Shown piece after piece: positions 42,872 through 49,427 of a stretch of DNA of 49,427 nucleotides. Origin of the DNA: Deltaproteobacteria bacterium (GTDB lineage Bacteria > Myxococcota_A > UBA9160 > UBA4427); the NCBI GenBank assembly GCA_002719955.1, contig PBFW01000002.1:1-49427 (forward strand), read 5' to 3'. The notes below the pieces were generated by a model. It had not been told where the DNA came from, searched no databases, and saw only the letters and a program-made list of their open reading frames with translations. The stretch's first letter is position 1. Each line of letters opens with the position of its first letter. The translations under genes and the position numbers were made by a program.

Positions 42872-43066
42872 TAGTGGGGATCTGACCGATGATGGCGTTT
42901 ACGGCTTCAGGCTCTTCCTGGATGATGGCACCGGGGTGGCCAGATCTTCATCGACGCGGACTCCGGGGTGCGTGTAAAGAAGATTCGCGATCGTCTGTTG
43001 GCAGAGGACGCGGACCCCTGTGTCACGGGGGTGGTGGGCCAGATCGCCGGCGTGGGCTTCGAGTGA
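42870..43066 (+). pseudogene. OB-fold domain fragment
   Basis: The plus strand reads GVYGFRLFLDDGTGV. After a shift it reads QIFIDADSGVRVKKIRDRLL, then VTGVVGQIAGVGFE and stop. This resembles the OB-fold (VTG.V......F.LDDGTG...VF.D..TGV...VTG.VGQ) found in some secreted nucleases. No catalytic domain is present. The family call is tentative. Confidence 0.4.
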
Positions 43067-43156
43067 CTGCCACGCACGACCCACGATACCCGCCGGGCAC
43101 GGCCGGGTCGCGACAATCCCTGCCGGCGCTGAGGGCGCGCTTTTCGAGCCTTCAGA

Positions 43157-43423
43157 TCAGCCGTCGCCGCTCTTAAAGACTTCCGTGGCCGGATTTCGGC
43201 CCCGGCCTCCGCCCCTGCGTCTGCCGCCGCCGCCCGTGCCACCGGACTTGCCCGCGTCGGGAACGATCTCGAGCTCGCCGGCTTCGACGAGAGCGGCCAC
43301 GGGCGGGTGTTCGGCCGCCCTTGCGCGGATCTCGCCTTCCTTGCCTGGGCCCAGGAAAAGCCGCTTTCCGCCAGGAAGCGGAACGTTCAGTGATTTCTTC
43401 GTCGTGTTCTTGATCGTCGGCAA
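43157..43423 (-). CDS. Small basic protein of unknown function, TTG start
   Basis: 88 residues beginning PTIKNTTKKSLNVPLPGGKR after a TTG initiator at 43423, with AAAGGGAG 8-15 bases upstream. A compact beta-type N-terminal part (LFLGPGKEGEI, PVAALVEAGELEIV) is followed by a low-complexity Gly/Arg tail (about 62-80) suited to binding nucleic acid. I recall similar short proteins of unknown function in proteobacterial genomes. A longer reading from 43522 is possible but its first 30 residues look unrelated. It diverges from the AAA/DUF4143 pseudogene, and the two share an AT-rich intergenic region. Confidence 0.55.
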   Translation of the reverse strand: MPTIKNTTKKSLNVPLPGGKRLFLGPGKEGEIRARAAEHPPVAALVEAGELEIVPDAGKSGGTGGGGRRRGGGRGRNPATEVFKSGDG

Positions 43424-43547
43424 AGCCGCGTCTCCCTTTTGAACCGTGCATCGACTGTGTGTTCTCAATACCCAACCGGCGTCTGCGAGCGCCTGGGCCT
43501 TTTCGCGCCGGCTCGCCCGCATTGCCCCCGTGGTGATCTATCTAGTC

Positions 43548-43572
43548 AAATCGACTTTGTATGAGTTGATTT
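43548..43572. promoter_or_regulatory. Inverted repeat upstream of the AAA/DUF4143 gene
   Basis: AAATCGACT (43548-43556) and AGTTGATTT (43564-43572) form an almost perfect inverted repeat with a 7-bp centre, ending 3 bases before the ATG at 43576. The location would let a bound protein, or an mRNA hairpin, block initiation. Confidence 0.5.
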
Positions 43573-43575
43573 AAC

Positions 43576-44741
43576 ATGACTGCCTCATCTGCGCCCGTCG
43601 TGACCCTCACCGGCCCGCGCCAATCCGGTAAGACGACACTCATTCGCAGCACCTTTCCCGAACACGAGTACCTGTCGCTCGAGGCCCCGGACATCCGATC
43701 TCGCGCGCGTGAAGATCCGCCCGGGCTCTTCGCCGAATCCGATCGCATGATTCTCGATGAAATTCAGCGCGAGCCCGGTCTACTCTCGTACATCCAAGTT
43801 CTTGTCGACGAAGATTCGCGCCCCGGTCGCTTCGTCCTCACCGGCTCTCAGAACCTACTTCTCATGGAGTCGGTCTCGCAGACATTGGCCGGCCGCACGG
43901 CCCTGTTGCGCCTCTTCCCTTTCTCCCTGGCCGAGCTCCACGGCCGACCGCGACTCGATGCCTCGTCCCTGACCGGAACGTGCGCCGCGGCCGCTCCCAC
44001 AGCCGAACTCTGGGAGACTCTCTGGGCCGGCTTCTATCCCGGATTCATGACCGCGAGCTCGATCCGCGCGAGTGGCTGGCCGATTACTTTCGAACCTACG
44101 TCGAGAGAGATCTGCGGGAGCTGATACAGATCTCGGACCTTCGCTCCTTCGAAACCTTCGTGTGCCTCGCGGCCGCACGAACAGGCCAGGAGCTGAACAT
44201 AGTCGGGTTGGCCGAAGACACTGGCATCGCACGTACGACGGCCCAGCGGTGGCTATCCTCACTCGAGGGCGGCTTCCTCGCGACGACGCTACCGCCCCAT
44301 CATACCAACTACCGCAAGCGCCTTCGAAAACGTCCGCGCTTCCACTTCCTCGATACCGGACTCGTCTGCTACCTGCTCGACATCTGCGACGCGAAAGCCT
44401 TGAAGCGCCACCCCTTGCGCGGTGCGATCTTCGAGTCGTTCGTTGTATCGGAGCTGATCAAGAGTTTCGCGGCGATCCGCGAAGAAGCACCGCTCTATTT
44501 CTGGCGAGACGCCACCGGACACGAGATCGATATCTTGCTCGACCTTGGATCCGGCGCGCAACCGCACGTCGTTCCGATCGAGGTCAAGTCGGGTGAGACC
44601 GTGGCCGCCGATGCGGTGGATACGCTGTCATGGTGAAGCGGCATTCCGGCCAACCCGAATGAGGGCGGTGTCCTCGTCCACGGCGGAATCCGTTCGTTCG
44701 AACTCAAGGGCTTCCGAGTACTGCCCTGGTATCTGCAGTAG
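43576..44741 (+). pseudogene. AAA-14/DUF4143 ATPase, frameshifted twice
   Basis: ATG 43576 begins the ATPase half: TLTGPRQSGKTTLIR (Walker A), LSLEAPDIRSRAREDPPGLF, MILDEIQREPGLLSYIQVLV (Walker B) and RFVLTGSQNLLLMESVSQTL. A shift near 44045 leads to IHDRELDPREWLADYFRTYV, the DUF4143 half, with HFLDTGLVCYLL, IFESFVVSELIK, YFWRDATGHEIDILLD and PIEVKSGETVA. A second shift near 44636 leads to GGVLVHGG and FRVLPWYLQ at the normal C-terminus (stop 44741). Such proteins are single-copy stand-alone ATPases of unclear role. The two single-base lesions could be sequencing errors, since the rest is intact. Confidence 0.8.
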
Positions 44742-44798
44742 CGACGCTTGGGAGGGGCCGATCCGAAGGGCCCGCGGCGTCTTCGACTGTAACCATCT

Positions 44799-44829
44799 TG
44801 GCAAGCCTTACGGAACGCATCCAGTCCCA
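44799..44829 (+). repeat. 31-bp direct repeat, right unit
   Basis: TGGCAAGCCTTACGG followed by AACGCATCCAGTCCCA, same orientation as the unit at 42841. The 210 bp between here and the next gene contain no recognisable gene. Confidence 0.8.
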
Positions 44830-45039
44830 AGGTTATAATCCGACATGAACATCATGCCGCTTCTCTGTTCTCCTGCTCTACACCCGCAGCGTACGCCGCG
44901 GGTGTGATTTGATTGAGCGCGCCATCGCACTTGCCTGCTCCCATTCAGAGCCCGATGAATTCCGTATCGAGCGACCTCGAGAACCGACGCGGCGGTTGCG
45001 TGGGGCTCGAGTATCTTCCACGCTTCAGAAAGGAGCCCC

Positions 45040-46161
45040 ATGGCGCAATCTCCTCGACTCTATCTGGTAGGTGCAGGCACGATGGCCCGACAGCACGCGC
45101 AGGCGAGCGCTGCGCTCGCCCGCGACGTCGACCTGCATGCGGCCGATCCGAGCCCCCAAGCACGCGAGACTTTCGCAGCACTCTTCCCGAATGCCACATT
45201 GCATGAAGACGCCGAGGCGATGCTGGCTTCATCCAGCGAAGAGACCGACCTCGTGGTCATCGCGACTCCACCCTGGCTGCACCGCTCGTATATCGAGACC
45301 GCCAGCCGAAGCGGGCGCCACGTGCTCTGCGAGAAGCCCTTGCTGATGAACAAGGAGGACATCGAAGCGGTTGCGGAGACCCTGCGCGAGACGGGCCGAC
45401 TGCTCGGCTGCTGCAGCGTTCGCTTCCTCGCCAACCCGGCCAACCGGCGCGTGGCCGAGCTCGTCGAGTGCGGTGAGCTCGGTGACATCTACTCCGTCCG
45501 CTGGCTACAGGGTTCGCACCGTCTTCGTTCGGGCATCGAATGGCAGCCCGAATCGCCCTTCTTCCTGGACAAGTCCCGCAACGGCGGCGGGGTGGTCATG
45601 GACTGGGCCGCCTACGATCTCTGCATCCTGCAGGATATCCTGCACCCCCATACGATCCGCGTGTTGCATGCGACGATGACCCAGCCGGAGCTGCCCGCCG
45701 AGCCCGCCCCGACCACCGTCTTCGACGTCGAGACCCACGCCGTCGCCACGCTCCTCTACGAATGCCCGGAGGGATCGCCCATCCCCGTCCATTTCGAACG
45801 TCAATCGGGGAGCTTTGATCGCGACCTCTCCGAGTCGACGATCAACGGCACGCGCGGGTCTGTCTCCTGGAGCTGCATGGGCTGGGAGGGCGACATCGAA
45901 CTCTGCCTGCGAAACGCCGAAGAGGAGCAAGGCAAGGCCCAGATCCTCGCGCCGCCCGCTGAGGGCTGGTTCGATCGTGCCCCCCTCGGCGCGATGCTCG
46001 ATCTGATCGAGGGCCGGCCACACCACGCGCTGGTGGGCGCGGACGCCCTCTTCCAAGCCGCCGTTCTACGCGCGATCTACGAGGCGGCCGAGACCGGCCG
46101 CGAGGTCGTGGTCGAGCGCGACGCGTTCGCGGACGTCCCCGCGCGAAGCGGCATGACCTAG
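45040..46161 (+). CDS. Gfo/Idh/MocA-family oxidoreductase
   Basis: 373 residues. The N-terminal Rossmann domain has VGAGTMARQHAQ (GxGxxAxxH), followed by TDLVVIATPPWLHRSYIETA and the family hallmark CEKPLLMN (EKP). The C-terminal alpha/beta domain has NPANRRVAELVECGELGDIY and GGGVVMDWAAYDLCILQDIL, where the His usually found in the GGG...H..D motif is replaced by Trp-Ala-Ala-Tyr. The reaction is probably an NAD(P)-linked oxidoreduction of a sugar or cyclitol. SD AGGAG lies 5-9 bases before ATG 45040. It is monocistronic, converging with the DUF4345 gene. Confidence 0.87.
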   Translation: MAQSPRLYLVGAGTMARQHAQASAALARDVDLHAADPSPQARETFAALFPNATLHEDAEAMLASSSEETDLVVIATPPWLHRSYIETASRSGRHVLCEKPLLMNKEDIEAVAETLRETGRLLGCCSVRFLANPANRRVAELVECGELGDIYSVRWLQGSHRLRSGIEWQPESPFFLDKSRNGGGVVMDWAAYDLCILQDILHPHTIRVLHATMTQPELPAEPAPTTVFDVETHAVATLLYECPEGSPIPVHFERQSGSFDRDLSESTINGTRGSVSWSCMGWEGDIELCLRNAEEEQGKAQILAPPAEGWFDRAPLGAMLDLIEGRPHHALVGADALFQAAVLRAIYEAAETGREVVVERDAFADVPARSGMT

Positions 46162-46205
46162 ACGACCGGTCGATCTCGAAATCCACACCCGGGACGAGCC
46201 CGGTG

Positions 46206-46592
46206 CTAGGCGCTCCCCTCTTCCCTCCGGGCCAACACCCAGGCCACTACGGTGTTGAGGGTCTCGAAGCAGATTGCGCCGTAGGTATAGGCCGAGCCCC
46301 CGCCGTCGAAACCCAATCCGATCGCTCTCGCCAGCGCCAGGCCGCCCGTGAGAAAAACCAGAGCGAGGAGCACGCTGTGGCGATGCTCGTCTCGCAGGAT
46401 GGCGAAGGCGCAGAGCGCTCCGATACCGGCCTGCAGGCCACCGTACATGGCCCGAATCTCCGTCAGACCGGTCGGCGAAGTGCCGACCAGGTTCGCGAAC
46501 TCGTCGAGCGCGCTGGGAACGAATACACAATAGAGCCCGTAGGGAAGCCACACGAGCACACCGAAGCCAAGAAATAGTTTCGCCGGATTCAC
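46206..46592 (-). CDS. DUF4345-like four-helix membrane protein
   Basis: 128 residues with four predicted membrane helices (about 5-24, 45-65, 73-92, 100-121). The EIRAMYGGLQAGIGALC segment after the second loop is the recognisable signature of DUF4345-type small membrane proteins. Function unknown. ATG 46592 follows GAGAGGTGTGACG. It lies between the Gfo/Idh and PQQ dehydrogenase genes and shares the strand of the latter, with a 180-bp non-coding gap. Confidence 0.75.
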   Translation of the reverse strand: MNPAKLFLGFGVLVWLPYGLYCVFVPSALDEFANLVGTSPTGLTEIRAMYGGLQAGIGALCAFAILRDEHRHSVLLALVFLTGGLALARAIGLGFDGGGSAYTYGAICFETLNTVVAWVLARREEGSA

Positions 46593-46776
46593 GTCACACC
46601 TCTCGAATCAGAAATCGAACGCTGACGCTACCACGCTCGTCCGGGCTCGACCTTCGCCTTCGATTGTCCGGATGAGCTCCGCCTGCCCGCGATCAATGGA
46701 CGCGGAAGTCCCTACCTCCTCGACCCGATGGAAGAGATGGCCGGTCAGCGAGTTCCGAATCGTCCAGCCAAGGTTC

Positions 46777-48891
46777 TCAGCGCTCTCCCGCGGACTCCCG
46801 TGCGCGCGAGAGGATCCAGGCCTGGATCGCGTGGAGTTCGAGAGCGTCGAGCTGATCGGGGAAGGCCGGCATGCCGTGCGTCTTGAAGAGCCCGCCGCGC
46901 ACGATCTCGTCGAAGATCGCGTGTTTGGCCTCCGGCAGATGGCGGAGGTCCGGGACCGAGCCACCCGCCACCGCCATGGGTCCGTGACAGACCGAACAAT
47001 AGAAGTGGAAGAGCTCCATTCCCTGCGCGCGCTCGGCCTCCGTGGACTCGAGCGCGAAGGTCGGCTTCGGTACGGGACCGAGCGGCGGCTTGCCCGTCGG
47101 CACGACACCATCGGCACCGAGCTTGAAGCTCAGCACACGGCCGCCGCCCCGCACCCCCGCGGCCAGCGCGAGCTCGCCGCCCGACCACGAGAAGGACGCC
47201 CCCCAGCCCGCGGTCACGGCGACGTATTGTTCACCGTCGACTGCGTAGGTGATCGGACCCGCGATGACACCGGTGCTGGCCGGGGACTCCCAGAGCTTCT
47301 CGCCATTCGTGGCGCGATAGGCGACGAAGCGGCCGTCGGCGCTGCCCTGGAAGACGAGGCCGCCGGCCGTGGCGAGCGTTCCCCCGTTGAAGCCGGTCAC
47401 GTGCGGAACACTCCAGACCTGTCGTTGTGCGACGGGATCCCAGGCGATCAGCGCGGCCGTCATGGGCCCCCCGTCGCTCACGCTGAACGACGAGAAGGCC
47501 GCCGTGTCGAAGCCCATATTCCAGGTCTTCGGCTTGTACTCCCAGTCCGGATCACCCACGAAGATCGACCCCATGTCGCGCTTCGGAAAATAGACGAGGC
47601 CGGTCCCGGGGTGATAGCTCCAAGGCTGCCAACTATGACCGCCGTAGGGCGAGGGACGAATGAACTGGGCGCGCTCGCGAAAATCCTTCTCGGGATTCTC
47701 GATCGGCCGCCCGCGCTCGTCGTAGCCGAGGGCCCAGGTCACAGTCGTAAAGGGCTCGGCGGAGATGAAGCTCCCGTCCGTGCGATCGAGGATGAAGAAG
47801 AAACCGTTCTTGGGCGCATGCAGGAGCGTCTTTCGGAGCCGGCCCGCAATTTCGAGATCGACCAGCATGATCGGTGCGGTCGCCGTGTAGTCCCAGCTCT
47901 CGGCGGGCGTCTCCTGGTAATACCAGACCTGCTTCCCGGTCTCGGGATCGAGGGCAAGGATCGAAGAGAGGTAGAGGTTGTCGCCGCCCTCAGGATCGCG
48001 CAGCCAGCGCACGTAGGGCGACCCGTTGCCCGTCCCCACGTAGAGCAAACGCAGCTCCGGATCGTAGGCCATGCCATCCCAAGGCGTGCCGCCGCCGCCC
48101 GCGACCCACCAGTCACCCGTCCAGGTCTCCGCAGCCCGCTCCATCGCCTCGGACTCGAAGCCGTCGGCGGGATTGCCCGGAACCGTATAGGTCCGCCAGG
48201 CGAGTTCACCCGTCTCGGCCTCGTAGGCGGAGACATAGCCCCGCACGCCGAAGTCGGCACCCGAGTTGCCGATCACGACCTTGCCCTCGACGACGCGTGG
48301 CGCACCGGTGATCGAATAGGGCTTACCCTCCTCGACGGTATCGACGTCCCAGACCGAGCGGCCCGTGTTCCGATCGATCGCGATCAGACGACCGTCGAGG
48401 GTCCCGATGTAGACGTTTTCGCCATAGAGCGCGACGCCGCGGTTCACGAAGCCGCAGCAGACGTTGCGCACCCAATCACGGTCCATATGCGGGTCGAAGG
48501 TCCAGAGCTGCTCGCCCGTTGCGGCGTCGAGGGCGTACACGATGTTGAAGGGTGCGCTCACGTACATCACGCCGTCGTCGACGAGCGGCGTCGCCTCGAC
48601 GCCGCGATCGGTCCGGAGGTCGAAGCTCCAGGCGAGCCCGAGATCACCGACATTCTTCTCGTCGATGGCCGTCAGGCGGCTGAAACGCTGCTCCGCGTAG
48701 TCGCCGCCGTGGGAGATCCAGTTCTCGGGTTCGCCCGTGGCAGCCATGAGACGCTCTCGCGTGACGGCGGCCGCTGGGTGCGACACCTCGGCCGGAGACG
48801 CGTTAGGCGCCCGCTCGTCGGTGCAAGCGGAAAAGAGCCCGAAAGAGCAGGCCGTCAGCAGGAGTCGTACGACCCCATCTCGAATCGGCAT
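46777..48891 (-). CDS. PQQ-dependent quinohaemoprotein alcohol dehydrogenase (lipoprotein)
   Basis: About 704 residues. A lipoprotein signal (RLLLTACSFGLFSA then Cys) is followed by an eight-bladed PQQ propeller with the vicinal disulfide pair in VRNVCCGFVNRG, WSFDLRTDRGVEATPLVDDG near the start, and repeated W-motifs (GKQVWYYQETPAESWDYTAT). A C-terminal cytochrome c domain carries CSVCHG and VPDLRHL. It would oxidise alcohols in the periplasm and pass electrons through its haem, as type II or III enzymes do. ATG 48891 is the start that gives a proper lipoprotein signal. A start at 48930 adds 13 charged residues. It might oxidise alcohols released by the dehalogenase, but that link is speculative. 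Confidence 0.92.
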   Translation of the reverse strand: MPIRDGVVRLLLTACSFGLFSACTDERAPNASPAEVSHPAAAVTRERLMAATGEPENWISHGGDYAEQRFSRLTAIDEKNVGDLGLAWSFDLRTDRGVEATPLVDDGVMYVSAPFNIVYALDAATGEQLWTFDPHMDRDWVRNVCCGFVNRGVALYGENVYIGTLDGRLIAIDRNTGRSVWDVDTVEEGKPYSITGAPRVVEGKVVIGNSGADFGVRGYVSAYEAETGELAWRTYTVPGNPADGFESEAMERAAETWTGDWWVAGGGGTPWDGMAYDPELRLLYVGTGNGSPYVRWLRDPEGGDNLYLSSILALDPETGKQVWYYQETPAESWDYTATAPIMLVDLEIAGRLRKTLLHAPKNGFFFILDRTDGSFISAEPFTTVTWALGYDERGRPIENPEKDFRERAQFIRPSPYGGHSWQPWSYHPGTGLVYFPKRDMGSIFVGDPDWEYKPKTWNMGFDTAAFSSFSVSDGGPMTAALIAWDPVAQRQVWSVPHVTGFNGGTLATAGGLVFQGSADGRFVAYRATNGEKLWESPASTGVIAGPITYAVDGEQYVAVTAGWGASFSWSGGELALAAGVRGGGRVLSFKLGADGVVPTGKPPLGPVPKPTFALESTEAERAQGMELFHFYCSVCHGPMAVAGGSVPDLRHLPEAKHAIFDEIVRGGLFKTHGMPAFPDQLDALELHAIQAWILSRARESAGER

Positions 48892-48965
48892 GAACGCAGC
48901 GACCTCCCGAAGCTCGCACGAGCTCCGCATCGGTTCTGAAGACGGTTATCGAACGAGTCGCGGGA

Positions 48966-49427
48966 TCAGTGCGGCCGATCGCCTGCGATCGTGACGCGGT
49001 GCATGATCCGACGATCCGTGAAGTCTGGAACTCCGCAATGCTGTGCAGCGCGATTATCCCACATCACGACCATATCTGGCTCCCAGTGCACACGGCATTG
49101 GAAGCTGGGGTCTCGCACATGGTCGAGCAGAAAGGGGACGAGCAGGTCGTTCTCGCGATCGCTGACGCCCGCCAGGCGGCTCCCCGTCACCTTGTTCAGG
49201 AAGAGCGCCTTGCGGCCGGTCACGGGGTGGGTGCGCACGACCGGATGCTCGACGGGCGGCCATTTCTCGCGCAACTCGTCGAAGCCCTCCGGGCTGATGC
49301 CCCGATCGACCGAAATGCGCAGCTGGCCCGTGAGATCGTGGACCGCTTTCATGCCGTCGAGCATCTCACGCAGCGGCTCGGACAGCGCCTCGAAGGCGTC
49401 GTACATGTTGGCATAACAGGTATCGCC
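48966..49427 (-). CDS. TauD/TfdA-family Fe(II)/2-oxoglutarate dioxygenase, 5' end outside window
   Basis: The frame is open at the window edge (GDTCYANMYDAFEALSEPLR) and gives the C-terminal 153 residues of a protein usually near 290. EHPVVRTHPVTGRKALFLN carries the 2-oxoglutarate-side motif. VHWEPDMVVMWDNRAAQHCG and RRIMHRVTIAGDRP hold the distal iron-binding His and the Arg that binds 2-oxoglutarate. The HxD pair lies beyond the edge. Substrates of the family include taurine, alkyl sulfates and aryloxyalkanoates. It is upstream of the PQQ dehydrogenase on the same strand, with a 74-bp gap. Confidence 0.88.
   Translation of the reverse strand, partial: GDTCYANMYDAFEALSEPLREMLDGMKAVHDLTGQLRISVDRGISPEGFDELREKWPPVEHPVVRTHPVTGRKALFLNKVTGSRLAGVSDRENDLLVPFLLDHVRDPSFQCRVHWEPDMVVMWDNRAAQHCGVPDFTDRRIMHRVTIAGDRPH

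Noticed and set aside
46672..48939. 755-codon plus-strand open frame
   Set aside because: It is antisense to the PQQ dehydrogenase, has no domain and is Arg/Asp-rich, as expected from GC-rich codon-position shadowing.
1..49427. tRNA or rRNA genes
   Set aside because: I saw no cloverleaf, conserved tRNA motifs or rRNA-like sequence. A covariance-model scan would settle this.

Overview
The window is GC-rich Gram-negative DNA. It has lipoprotein signals, an outer-membrane barrel-like protein, a PQQ dehydrogenase, and many short-chain dehydrogenases, acyl-CoA enzymes and CaiB-type CoA-transferases. This gene mix suits a lipid- or organohalogen-degrading bacterium of deltaproteobacterial grade (Myxococcota, Binatota or similar). 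That placement is inference, because there is no rRNA or other marker gene here. The genome is littered with decayed insertion sequences (IS3, IS481, IS256 and an rve-integrase type) and truncated genes, so it has been rearranged heavily.

Layout. 0-2.1 kb: an IS481::SDR chimera and two coupled SDR genes. 3-4.8 kb: a DUF3604 protein. 4.9-6.9 kb: a ruined IS3 element, an acyl-CoA dehydrogenase tail, a haem-c lipoprotein and another IS3 scrap. 7.4-8.9 kb: an acyl-CoA carboxylase carboxyltransferase. 14.2-8.9 kb (minus strand): a long operon of enoyl-CoA isomerase, acyl-CoA dehydrogenase, two unknown proteins, haloalkane dehalogenase, a small membrane protein and a broken P-loop kinase. Diverging from it at 14.4-17.2 kb are a TetR regulator, a membrane-anchored peroxiredoxin-like protein with an in-frame UGA, and a glutathione transferase-like protein. 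17.3-18.7 kb: decayed metX-metW. 19-25.6 kb: outer-membrane protein, metallophosphatase, TPR protein and fragments. 25.6-28.1 kb: a hybrid sensor kinase. 28.8-32.3 kb: a small acidic protein, a C-terminally anchored secreted protein and more fragments. 32.3-36.3 kb: a two-domain CoA-transferase, a gutted LLM monooxygenase and an SDR. 36.8-39.3 kb: an MMPL/RND exporter. 39.5-44.8 kb: a transposon graveyard containing PAP2, a dTMP-kinase-like protein, and an AAA/DUF4143 pseudogene. 45-49.4 kb: Gfo/Idh oxidoreductase, DUF4345 protein, PQQ dehydrogenase and a TauD dioxygenase cut by the window edge.

The strongest unusual signal is the gene at 15065-15817. The UGA at 15449-15451 sits exactly where related peroxiredoxins have the first Cys of a WCPYC-type site, so the site reads W-U-P-Y-C. 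A 6-bp GC hairpin with loop AGUUG follows at the spacing expected of a bacterial SECIS. I read it as a selenoprotein with N-terminal membrane helices, co-directional with a TetR regulator and a GST.

The second is a dispersed repeat of about 65-75 bp present in seven copies (about 2.3, 6.9, 18.8, 21.5, 28.4, 32.0 and 36.6 kb, both strands). At least four copies lie against the broken end of a truncated gene, and one reading frame resembles the helix-turn-helix of an IS3 OrfA.
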